A stretch of 64,000 nucleotides of DNA, from the NCBI GenBank assembly GCA_002840685.1, contig PHBU01000001.1, forward strand, positions 451,676 to 515,675. The letters run 5' to 3'. Numbering within the stretch: position 1 is the first letter of the stretch; each line of letters starts with the position of its first letter. The position numbers were made by a program, and so were the translations under genes. Below are positions 56,959 through 64,000 of the stretch, piece after piece. Source of the DNA: Chloroflexi bacterium HGW-Chloroflexi-6 (GTDB lineage: Bacteria > Chloroflexota > Anaerolineae > Anaerolineales > Villigracilaceae). The notes beneath the pieces are model-generated. The model was not told where the DNA came from. It was given only the letters and a program-made list of their open reading frames with translations, and made no database searches.

Positions 56959-58509
56959 ATGAACCCACCCAATTTCACCTATAGCGGCCTGCTTTTTGCT
57001 GCCGGTCTGATTTGCCTGCTTGTAGCCCTGCTCATCTGGCAAATGCGGCGCCCGGCAAAGGGAGCGATCACGCTGGTTGTTTTACTGCTCGCCCTGAGTT
57101 GGTGGGACATTACCTATGCCATCTTTTGGGCAAACCTGCCGGGACCATCACCCCATTTCTGGCTGGATATTACCTATCTGGGCGCGGTCACGGTGCCAAC
57201 CTGCTTGCTTATCTTTGCGCTGCAACTCAACAGCCTTGAAAACTGGATCAACCGCACATTATTTGTAACCTTGAGTCTGGAACCATTGCTTGTCACCCTC
57301 GCTCTGTGGACAGATCCCTGGCACAATCTTTTCTTCGGCGGGCAGCGCGAATTAAATGCCGGGATGATTTTAAGCGGCGGTCCAGTATTCTGGGGAAACC
57401 TCGTCTACTCCTATGTTCTGATTTTGATGGCTTTTATCCTGTTCGTACGCAGTTTTTTGAGTTCTGCGGGGCTATATCGAAGACAATTTGCCACGATCCT
57501 GCTCGGAATGGGATTTACCTGGCTCAACAGTATCATTTTTGTGCTTGGCTTAAGCCCCCTTCCCGGTGCAGATAATACACCGTTCTCCTTTACCATCACC
57601 GCCTTGTTCTTTGCGCATGCGATCTTTCGCTATCGATTCCTGGATATTGTGCCAATTGCGCGCAGCATGCTGGTGGACAATATGAGCGATGGGATCGTTG
57701 TCTTGGATGCGCACAACCGGCTGGTGGATATGAATCCGATTGCCCAAAACCTGCTCACACAGGCTCAAATCGGGGACCCGTTGGAGAAAATTCAAGGAAG
57801 GCTCCCAAAATCGATACGGCAGCTTCACAACGAAAGCAATATGCGCGCCGAAATTGCGCTGAGTGACCCCGTCCGCTACCTTGATTTCCGCATTTCCCCC
57901 ATTCTTGATAAACGCCAGCAATCTCTGGGACGATTGATCGTCTGGCGCGATATTACGGAACTCAAGCTGCTCCAGATAGAACTAAATGAGCTCGCCACCC
58001 GGGATATGCTGACCCATGCCTATAACCGTCGCCATTTTGAGAAGCTGGCCCAGGTAGAATGGGCACGCAGCACACGCTTCAAGCACTCCATGGCAATTGT
58101 CCTGTTGGATATCGATCATTTCAAAAATGTCAACGATACGCAAGGCCACCAGGCTGGCGATCATGTACTGGCGGAATTCGCAAAATTATGCGAACAAGCC
58201 AAACGCAACCAGGATCTGTTCGCGCGCTGGGGTGGCGAAGAATTTATATTTCTGTTGCCAGAGACCCAAGGGGAACAGGCCCTCCAATTTGCCAGGCGCT
58301 TGTGCGAAATCATTTACCAGACCCCCATCAATGGAGAAGGCTATCTGGCCACCATTACTTGCAGCCTGGGAGTTGCAGCCAGTACTACAGCCCACGATTC
58401 GCTCGAAGCCATGTTTCGACGGGCAGACCATGCCTTGTATGAAGCAAAAAGTACCGGACGTAATCGCGCCGTTTTATGGGAAGGCGAAACACAGCAATCA
58501 GCCCCCTGA
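56959..58509 (+). CDS. Diguanylate cyclase with 7TM sensor and PAS domain
   Basis: Protein of 516 residues. Seven membrane helices to about residue 225 resemble the histidine-kinase N-terminal 7TM sensor. A PAS domain follows at about 230-335 (SDGIVVLDAHNRLVDMNPIAQNLL), then a GGDEF domain with the active site ARWGGEEF. The inhibitory site RNQD lies five residues before it, so product inhibition by c-di-GMP is expected. TATAAT at 56906-56911 and an AGGATG Shine-Dalgarno-like stretch lie upstream. Monocistronic; its end is 18 bp from the converging gene. Confidence 0.94.
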   Translation: MNPPNFTYSGLLFAAGLICLLVALLIWQMRRPAKGAITLVVLLLALSWWDITYAIFWANLPGPSPHFWLDITYLGAVTVPTCLLIFALQLNSLENWINRTLFVTLSLEPLLVTLALWTDPWHNLFFGGQRELNAGMILSGGPVFWGNLVYSYVLILMAFILFVRSFLSSAGLYRRQFATILLGMGFTWLNSIIFVLGLSPLPGADNTPFSFTITALFFAHAIFRYRFLDIVPIARSMLVDNMSDGIVVLDAHNRLVDMNPIAQNLLTQAQIGDPLEKIQGRLPKSIRQLHNESNMRAEIALSDPVRYLDFRISPILDKRQQSLGRLIVWRDITELKLLQIELNELATRDMLTHAYNRRHFEKLAQVEWARSTRFKHSMAIVLLDIDHFKNVNDTQGHQAGDHVLAEFAKLCEQAKRNQDLFARWGGEEFIFLLPETQGEQALQFARRLCEIIYQTPINGEGYLATITCSLGVAASTTAHDSLEAMFRRADHALYEAKSTGRNRAVLWEGETQQSAP

Positions 58510-58527
58510 TTCAGGTTTTATCAAAAT

Positions 58528-59454
58528 TCAAGATTGATCTTTGCCCTTGGCCTGTACATGACGGATATGCGAGGCTGCGATAACGCTGGCAGGTTGAGCA
58601 GCAAGGGCAGTCTGCTCATTTTTGACCATTCGCGCCAGGTGTTTGACCATCACGGCCTGGCGTGGACCCGATTGAGCGCCCAGATCTTCGAGTACCGGTT
58701 CGAGCCAGGCCTGGTAAGAGCGCACACACAGGTAAACCGGCCTGCCGCGCCGGTTGGGGATTTGCCCCACCAGCGCGCTGAGTTTTTCTGAAACGCCAGT
58801 CGCTTCAGGGTGGATGAGCGGACTGGCAAGCATTCCAGCCACCCCTTGTGAAAGACTGACATAACATTTTGCGCCTTCATTACAGACCAGACCGCTGGCA
58901 CGTTTGGGGGTTGGCTCGACCGGCTGTAAGAGCGGCGGAACGATCTGGTGGAACAAGGTTTGGATGGCCGGCAGATTAACCGGCAGGGCTTTTTGCCACG
59001 AGGCGGGTGTACCCTGTGCGCCAATGTGGCTGACATCCCAGATACGCTGCCAGGCATAAACAGAGAATCCCGCCGAGCGCAGGGCCGGGAAAGTCTGAGA
59101 GTCTTCGTCCACTTCGGCTAGGATGTGAAAGGCGCCCCAACTCCCGGCCTGGGCAGCCAGATGCTCGATCAATGCGGGCAGGCCCGGGTGAGTCAGTTCC
59201 CGGGCTGGGGCCAGGTAAAGCAAACGGGCAAAGGGATCGCCCTCGCTGTGAATCACCCCTCCGAGCAGAGTCTTTCCATCCAGCGCATGAACCGCCGAGT
59301 AGATATGGCGGGCCGGATTGAAATACGCGACCAGCCCGGCGGCGCTCAACGGGGTGCCGCGCGTTAGAAAGCGGGCAGAGTCGAGGCTGACGGCTTCGTC
59401 GCGATAACGGTACAGGGTGGGCAGGTCGAGCAGGTCGAGGGGTCGAGGGGGCAT
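58528..59454 (-). CDS. Hypothetical GNAT-like protein, 308 residues
   Basis: Soluble protein without a signal. The first 100 residues (DLPTLYRYRDEAVSLDSARFLTRG, LLGGVIHSEGDPFARLLYLAP) look like the N-terminal half of an acetyltransferase fold. The second half repeats that character (RRGRPVYLCVRSYQAWLEPVLEDLGAQSGPRQAVMVKHLA), so a tandem GNAT arrangement is possible. The acetyl-CoA loop is not clear. I do not recognise a characterised family. Three bases separate the end of pdxT from its ATG, placing it last in the PLP operon. Confidence 0.7.
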   Translation of the reverse strand: MPPRPLDLLDLPTLYRYRDEAVSLDSARFLTRGTPLSAAGLVAYFNPARHIYSAVHALDGKTLLGGVIHSEGDPFARLLYLAPARELTHPGLPALIEHLAAQAGSWGAFHILAEVDEDSQTFPALRSAGFSVYAWQRIWDVSHIGAQGTPASWQKALPVNLPAIQTLFHQIVPPLLQPVEPTPKRASGLVCNEGAKCYVSLSQGVAGMLASPLIHPEATGVSEKLSALVGQIPNRRGRPVYLCVRSYQAWLEPVLEDLGAQSGPRQAVMVKHLARMVKNEQTALAAQPASVIAASHIRHVQAKGKDQS

Positions 59455-59457
59455 GGT

Positions 59458-60033
59458 TTAGCGAGCCAGCGAAAGGAAATACTCGTGGAAGCGCGTGTCG
59501 GCGGTCAGTTCGGGGTGGAAGGAAGTGGCCAGCAATTTTCCCTGTTGGGCGGCCACAATGCGACCGTCGGCCAGAGCGGAGAGGATTTTAGCTTCACCGC
59601 TGACGGTCTCAATGATCGGGGCGCGGATGAAGACGGCGTGATACGGGCTCTGGTCTTGCTTTTTCAGCGCATCGATCTCAAGGTCGGCCTCGAAAGAGTC
59701 AACCTGCGCGCCAAAAGCGTTGCGGATGACGGTTATATCCATCAGCCCAAGCAGGGGCTGGTCGCGACGGGCATCTTTTGAGAGGAAAATAGCCCCTGCG
59801 CAAGTGCCCCAGATGGCTTTTTCACGTCCGAACTGGCGCAGCGGCTCCATCAGATCGTAGGCGACGGCCAGTTTGCCGATCGTGGTCGATTCACCGCCAG
59901 GGATGATGAGCCCATCCAGCCCGGCCAGATCCCTGGGCAGGCGCACTTCGCTGGCTGTAACGCCAAGGCGCTTGAGCATGCTAATGTGTTCCGAGAAATC
60001 GCCCTGCAGGGCGAGGACGCCGATGTTCATCAT
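59458..60033 (-). CDS. pdxT: Pyridoxal 5'-phosphate synthase glutaminase subunit
   Basis: Class I glutamine amidotransferase of 191 residues. It has the nucleophile Cys in WGTCAGAI and the His-x-Glu of the triad in FHPELTADTRFHEYF; GVLALQGDFSEHI and IPGGESTTIGKL are PdxT marks. It supplies ammonia to PdxS. Two consecutive ATGs (60033, 60030) are possible starts. pdxS lies upstream, separated by 77 bp that contain a palindromic repeat, instead of the usual tight junction. Confidence 0.96.
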   Translation of the reverse strand: MMNIGVLALQGDFSEHISMLKRLGVTASEVRLPRDLAGLDGLIIPGGESTTIGKLAVAYDLMEPLRQFGREKAIWGTCAGAIFLSKDARRDQPLLGLMDITVIRNAFGAQVDSFEADLEIDALKKQDQSPYHAVFIRAPIIETVSGEAKILSALADGRIVAAQQGKLLATSFHPELTADTRFHEYFLSLAR

Positions 60034-60041
60034 AATTCACC

Positions 60042-60102
60042 GTAGGGGCACGGCGGGTCTCGATACGGACAATATCCTACTCGACCTCCGCCGTGCCCCT
60101 AC
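60042..60102. repeat. GTAGGGGC-type inverted repeat between pdxS and pdxT
   Basis: GTAGGGGCACGGCGG (60042-60056) has its exact complement at 60088-60102, with a 31-nt loop containing TCTCGATACGG, a word related to the GTTTCGATAC arm of the repeat at 387-443. Confidence 0.88.
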
Positions 60103-60110
60103 AATTAAAT

Positions 60111-60998
60111 TTACCAGCCGCGTCCGGCGATCTTCTCGCCTTCAGGCATCTGTGAGATGTTACGGCCAACCATCGGCTCGCCGAGGTTCTTGCTGACTTC
60201 AGCCAGGATGCTGGCATCGCGGAAGTGGGTGGTTGCCTTGACGATCGCCGCGGCGCGCTTGGCCGGGTCACCGCTCTTGAAAATGCCCGAGCCAACGAAG
60301 ACGCCATCCACACCAAGCTGCATCATCAGCGCGGCGTCGGCCGGGGTGGCAATGCCGCCCGCAGCAAAGTTGACCACCGGCAGGCGGCCGAGCTGGGCGG
60401 TTTCCTTGACCAGTTCATAGGGTGCGCCGATGTTCTTGGCATAGGCCATCAATTCTTCTTCGGGCATGCTTTGAATGCGGCGGATCTCACCCAGCACGGT
60501 GCGGGCGTGACGGACAGCTTCAACCACATCGCCGGTGCCGGCTTCGCCCTTGGTACGCATCATGGCTGCGCCTTCGCCGATGCGGCGCAGGGCTTCGCCC
60601 AGGTTGCGGCATCCGCAGACAAACGGGACCGTGAAATTATGTTTCAGGATGTGGTGTTCCTCGTCCGCGGGGGTCAGCACTTCGGATTCGTCAATGTAAT
60701 CGATTTTAAGCGCTTCGAGGATCTGGGCTTCGACAAAATGACCGATACGGCACTTGGCCATAACCGGGATGCTGACGGTTTCTTTGATCTTGATGATCAG
60801 TTCCGGGTCGCTCATGCGCGCCACGCCGCCATCGGCGCGGATATCGGCCGGAACGCGCTCCAGCGCCATGACAGCACACGCGCCCGCATCTTCGGCGATC
60901 TTGGCCTGTTCGGGGGTGACCACATCCATGATCACGCCGCCCTTAAGCATCTGTGCGAGACCTTTTTTGACAGCAAACGTACCTTTAGTTGTTTCCAT
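60111..60998 (-). CDS. pdxS: Pyridoxal 5'-phosphate synthase subunit PdxS
   Basis: TIM-barrel enzyme of 295 residues that builds PLP from ribose 5-phosphate, glyceraldehyde 3-phosphate and ammonia. Very conserved: [57 protein letters not shown], and [23 protein letters not shown]. The start at 60998 (METTKGTF) has AGGAGA upstream; a slightly longer frame is not needed. First gene of the PLP operon pdxS-pdxT-hypothetical. Confidence 0.97.
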   Translation of the reverse strand: METTKGTFAVKKGLAQMLKGGVIMDVVTPEQAKIAEDAGACAVMALERVPADIRADGGVARMSDPELIIKIKETVSIPVMAKCRIGHFVEAQILEALKIDYIDESEVLTPADEEHHILKHNFTVPFVCGCRNLGEALRRIGEGAAMMRTKGEAGTGDVVEAVRHARTVLGEIRRIQSMPEEELMAYAKNIGAPYELVKETAQLGRLPVVNFAAGGIATPADAALMMQLGVDGVFVGSGIFKSGDPAKRAAAIVKATTHFRDASILAEVSKNLGEPMVGRNISQMPEGEKIAGRGW

Positions 60999-61110
60999 AA
61001 GACTTCTCCTCATTAATTTGCAATTTTATTCTACCATGTCGTCCTTTTTGGTAAACGAAAGACGGGCATGGTAATAAGTATAGGATTAGGATTTCGATAA
61101 AAGCCCAAAG

Positions 61111-62109
61111 TCAGGAGGCTTCGGACTCCACTTCCAATGCCAATTGGGCAGCCAGGTTCTGACCGGGCAGTTTCTCCGCCAGGCGGCCTTCATAGATGCG
61201 CAGGAAGGCCACCCCACCCAGGATCAGCAAACTTCCGAGCAGCTGGACAGCCGTCAGGCGTTCAGCAAGCAAAAAGTAAGCGATAACAGCCGTGAAAGCC
61301 GGCTCGAGGGTCACGATCAGGTTCGCCACGCTGGAGGGCAGGTAGCTCAGGCTGACCAGATACAGGCCAAAGCCCGCCACCGTCGGCCCGGCGGCCAGCA
61401 GGAAGAGTACGCCCCAGCCCAGCCAGGCATCTCGCAGCCAGAGCAAATCTGCCGGGTAAATCGCCGCACCTGGGATGAAACCACCAGAAAACAAGTTGAA
61501 TCCCAGCAGGAAAAGCGTGGCAAAAACAAAGATGTAGGTCAGGGTCGTCCAGGGACTGAGTCCACGCTGGGAGGCCGAGCGGCCCATCAGGCTGTAGAGC
61601 GCATAGCCCAACCCGGCCAAAACACCGGTCAGGATGCCCGGGAAATTGGTTTGCCAGGAAGTCGCATCCAACGCGTTTGAGACCAGCACACAGCCCGCCA
61701 GGGTCACGGTAATCACCAGGCCTTTAACCCAATCCAAGCGTTCCTTGAGCAGCCACCAGGCCAAGAGAGCGGTAAAAGCCGCGGAGCAATAAACCAGTAC
61801 TGTGGCAACGGCCGCCCCATTCAGCGCCACCGAAAGCGTCCAGAGTGAGTTGAAAACCGCCAGCAGAAAACCGTAGGCCAAGAGATAGGTCAGATGGCGC
61901 TTTTCAACTTTCAGCAGGGACGGACGAAAAATACCCAAAACAGCCAAAAGGGTCAAGACCACAAATCCGGCTCGCCAGAACGCCAGCACCAGGGCCGGAA
62001 TCGCATACGTCTGGGTCAGGTAGCGGATAAAGATGGCCGTGGTCGAAAGGATTACGGCGCTAATGACTGCAATGCTGTAGCCGCGTGTCAGTTGGGAAGA
62101 ATTGTTCAC
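61111..62109 (-). CDS. EamA-family (DMT) transporter
   Basis: Membrane protein of 332 residues with two EamA repeats and ten helices (for example STTAIFIRYL and LVYCSAAFTALLAWWLLKERL in the first, LEPAFTAVIAYFLLAERLTAVQLLG in the second). The substrate is unknown; relatives export amino acids, riboflavin and other metabolites. The GTG at 62109 is chosen because a promoter ends 7 nt upstream; a longer ATG frame would begin before the promoter. It lies between pdxS and a MocR-type regulator, so a B6 or amino-acid role is possible. Confidence 0.85.
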   Translation of the reverse strand: MNNSSQLTRGYSIAVISAVILSTTAIFIRYLTQTYAIPALVLAFWRAGFVVLTLLAVLGIFRPSLLKVEKRHLTYLLAYGFLLAVFNSLWTLSVALNGAAVATVLVYCSAAFTALLAWWLLKERLDWVKGLVITVTLAGCVLVSNALDATSWQTNFPGILTGVLAGLGYALYSLMGRSASQRGLSPWTTLTYIFVFATLFLLGFNLFSGGFIPGAAIYPADLLWLRDAWLGWGVLFLLAAGPTVAGFGLYLVSLSYLPSSVANLIVTLEPAFTAVIAYFLLAERLTAVQLLGSLLILGGVAFLRIYEGRLAEKLPGQNLAAQLALEVESEAS

Positions 62110-62116
62110 GGTAATG

Positions 62117-62144
62117 ATTCTAGGACAAAATTGGTATATGTTAA
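62117..62144 (-). promoter_or_regulatory. Promoter of the EamA gene, leaderless with GTG start
   Basis: On the minus strand, TTAACA (62139-62144), 16 bp, TAGAAT (62117-62122), then 7 nt to the GTG at 62109. Confidence 0.55.
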
Positions 62145-62258
62145 GAGCCAATAATATCGAATAGATACCAGTCCAATTTAATGGATCGGGCATTTTTACC
62201 CAAAATTGGCTCTATTTTCTTGTGTAGAATAATGATATATTGACCATACCATTTACGG

Positions 62259-62377
62259 GTTTAATGTTCAATGTTGAAGGTTGCATTGTGAGTGTGCGCG
62301 ACATAACCAGCGGCCACTCGATCTTAGGTCAACCTTCCACTCTTGTAACATTCAACATTAAACGTTCAACATTAAAC
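62259..62377. repeat. TTCAACATTAAAC-type inverted repeat
   Basis: The left block at 62259-62283 (GTTTAATGTTCAATGTTGAA then GGTTG) is answered on the right by CAACCTTCC (62330-62338) and two copies of TTCAACATTAAAC (62351-62363 and 62365-62377). It fills the gap before the MocR gene, whose ATG is 16 bp later. Confidence 0.75.
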
Positions 62378-62393
62378 GCTCAACACAAACCCC

Positions 62394-63869
62394 ATGCGCA
62401 TTCCCATTGATCGTCAAAACCCGCTCCCGCTCTACGCCCAGATCGAAAATCATCTGCGTCAGGGCATTCTCTCGGGCAGCCTCGCACCGGATACCCGTCT
62501 GCCGGCCAGCCGCCAACTGGCGCAGGACCTGGGCGTCAACCGCATCACTGTCGAAAACGCCTATTCCGCGCTCGAAGCCGACGGGTTGGTTTTCTCGCGC
62601 GTCGGCAGCGGCACTTACGTTTTGCCGACAAACCCGCTCCCGAAAATCCCCCAAACAAGCGCAGGCGCCTCCTGGCCGCTCTGGCAGCAAAGCCTGCCCG
62701 ACCGCGGACTTGGCGCGCGCGCCGCAGTCGAAGGAATGCGCATCCTGGCCGGCCACCCGGACCCGATCAGCTTTGCAGGCGGCGTCAGCGACTCGCACCT
62801 GTTCCCTGCGGATGATTTTCGCAAAGTCCTGCAGGCAGTCATGCGCCGTGACGGCATCCAGGCTCTCGATTACGGCGACCGGCGTGGATACGCTCCGCTG
62901 CGCGAAACCATCGCGCACATCCTGGCCAGCCAGGGGTTGCAGATCAGCCCCGAAAACGTGCTGATCACCGCCGGATCGCAGCAAGCCCTGGCGCTGGTCT
63001 CGCAACTCCTGCTCGAACCGGGCGACACGATCCTGGTCGAAAGTCCAACCTATTCCGGGGCGCTCGATCTGTTCCGCGCGCTCAACTTCAAGATCATCAG
63101 CGTTCCGGTGGATGGACAGGGGATGCAGGTTGACCTGCTCGAAAAGCAGCTCCAGCAGCACCACCCGAAGCTGATCTATACCATCCCCAACTTCCACAAC
63201 CCGACCGGGACCTGCCTGAGCGGCGCGCGCCGGCACCAGTTGATCGTGCTCTCGGACCGCTACAATGTTCCGATCCTGGAGGATGATTTCGTCGGCGATC
63301 TGCGCTACGAAGGCCGGGCGCAACCCGCGCTGAAAGCGCTCGACCCCGGCGGACGGGTTATCCACGTCAGCACCTTCTCAAAAATGCTGATGCCGGGGCT
63401 GCGGGTGGGATTTTTGGTTGCAGACGGGCCGGTTTACGACAGCCTGGTCAAATACAAACGCGTCAATGACCTGGCGACCTCCAGCCTGATCCAGCGCGCC
63501 CTGGAAGATTACGTCACCGTTGGGCGCTACCAGGCCCACCTGCGCCGCTCCAGCAGCATCTTCCACAAACGGCGCGATGCGATGCTGACAGCAATCCAGC
63601 GCCACCTGCCGGCCGAGATCCAGATCGACCCGCCACAGGGCGGCCTGTTCCTGTGGATGAAACTTCCACAGAACCTGTCTGCCGATGCGCTGCTGCCGCT
63701 CGCCATCAGCGAGGGCGTGGACTTCATGCCCGGCAGCAGTTTTTTTCTGGAGGAAACCGAAGGCTTGAACTGGCTGCGTCTCAATTTCGTTGTCCACAGT
63801 GAAGAAAAGATCGAAGATGGCATCCATCGGCTGGGCAAGGCAGTAAAACGTTTGCCCGGCATTTCGTGA
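62394..63869 (+). CDS. MocR-type PLP-dependent transcriptional regulator/aminotransferase
   Basis: Protein of 491 residues: an N-terminal GntR winged helix (LPLYAQIENHLRQGIL, LPASRQLAQDLGVNRITVENAY, GSGTYV), a linker, and a type I aminotransferase domain. The PLP lysine is in STFSKMLMPGLRVG, with NPTG in FHNPTGTCL. MocR regulators sense PLP or aminated ligands; PdxR members control pdxST. The nearby PLP synthase operon makes a PdxR-like role attractive but unproven, and a 2-aminoadipate-type aminotransferase with residual GntR domain is the alternative. The final 131 bp of the window after it show no gene. Confidence 0.92.
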   Translation: MRIPIDRQNPLPLYAQIENHLRQGILSGSLAPDTRLPASRQLAQDLGVNRITVENAYSALEADGLVFSRVGSGTYVLPTNPLPKIPQTSAGASWPLWQQSLPDRGLGARAAVEGMRILAGHPDPISFAGGVSDSHLFPADDFRKVLQAVMRRDGIQALDYGDRRGYAPLRETIAHILASQGLQISPENVLITAGSQQALALVSQLLLEPGDTILVESPTYSGALDLFRALNFKIISVPVDGQGMQVDLLEKQLQQHHPKLIYTIPNFHNPTGTCLSGARRHQLIVLSDRYNVPILEDDFVGDLRYEGRAQPALKALDPGGRVIHVSTFSKMLMPGLRVGFLVADGPVYDSLVKYKRVNDLATSSLIQRALEDYVTVGRYQAHLRRSSSIFHKRRDAMLTAIQRHLPAEIQIDPPQGGLFLWMKLPQNLSADALLPLAISEGVDFMPGSSFFLEETEGLNWLRLNFVVHSEEKIEDGIHRLGKAVKRLPGIS

Positions 63870-64000
63870 CACCGACCAAAAGTCCAATTAAAACAGCAAG
63901 CAGACATGACTCACCCCGAATTTAAGGAAGGCAGGGAGTGAGGGCGAACGTCAAGCCAAAGGGAAGAAAGAGCAAGACGCAGGCGATAAAGTGGAGCTGA

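Noticed and set aside
63870..64000. Possible start of another gene at the right edge
   Set aside because: Only an 11-codon frame from an ATG at 63906 is visible; nothing supportable before the window ends.

Overview
The window reads as chromosomal DNA of a Gram-negative-looking but lipoprotein-rich, moderately GC-rich anaerobe or microaerophile, most likely a member of the Chloroflexota (class Anaerolineae). This is an inference from gene content and style: a Nuo-type complex I tail, an STPK with a beta-propeller, an nSTAND/CHAT operon, a tungsten aldehyde oxidoreductase, a cDPGS-like P-loop protein, many Pro/Thr-rich lipoprotein-type leaders, and hairpin-rich intergenic repeats. No rRNA or phylogenetic marker was searched. 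No prophage, integrase, transposase or CRISPR array is visible.

Layout. 1-3.5 kb: the 3' end of a nuo operon (nuoL end, nuoM, nuoN). 3.5-7.3 kb: a HAD phosphatase, then a Fur-family regulator in one operon with an ECF nickel/cobalt importer (MN fusion, Q, O), with a perfect 14-bp palindrome just upstream as likely operator. 7.3-12.9 kb: an uncharacterised 565-residue protein, a SUMF1-like lipoprotein, metK under a SAM-I riboswitch, and a thioredoxin-VKOR fusion. 12.9-18.1 kb: a two-gene operon with its own strong promoter and terminator, encoding a CHAT-protease/SIR2-like protein and an nSTAND NTPase with a membrane segment, an alanine-rich coiled repeat and WD40 repeats. This is the best candidate for an undescribed conflict or signalling system. 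18-22.6 kb: ClpS, ROK kinase, MutS2, a dual-specificity phosphatase. 22.9-28.6 kb: the two subunits of a methylcrotonyl-CoA-carboxylase-type enzyme, separated by a DUF1579 protein, an epimerase-like SDR and two S23/four-helix-bundle genes, each bounded by inverted-repeat arms. 28.6-35.6 kb: gatC, gatA, an AT-richer orphan membrane protein, galE, an M50 protease, a tungsten oxidoreductase and a NYN RNase. 36-42 kb: DnaJ-like and HtrA-like proteins, a sulfite-oxidase-fold enzyme, a CitE-like lyase and an STPK. 42-50 kb: tRNA-Arg(CCT), AIM24-like, MarC, FolK and thiolase, then CoaBC, a metallophosphatase, a DUF4349 lipoprotein and MiaB. 50-54 kb: MaoC-like hydratase, class A PBP and PanC. 54-64 kb: a structured leader before a cDPGS-like protein, BioY, a diguanylate cyclase, PdxT/PdxS, an EamA transporter and a MocR-type regulator.

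Two DNA-level themes run through the window. First, several genes have a -10 hexamer ending 4-9 nt before the start codon, so their mRNAs are probably leaderless; two promoters are TTGCAA-17-TAYAAT. Second, families of palindromic repeats (GTAGGGGC-type, AAAGTGGAAAGTAG-type, CAGGTGTCAGGT-type, GTTTCGATAC-type and TTCAACATTAAAC-type) sit between genes, double as terminators, supply stop codons, and in two cases lie inside reading frames (gatA and the carboxyltransferase).

Vitamin and cofactor genes are scattered but related: CoaBC and PanC (CoA), FolK (folate), PdxS/T (PLP), BioY (biotin for the carboxylase), MetK (SAM) and nickel/cobalt uptake. Start codons were chosen from alignable N termini, ribosome-binding sites or promoter position, and differ from the longest possible frame in many entries.
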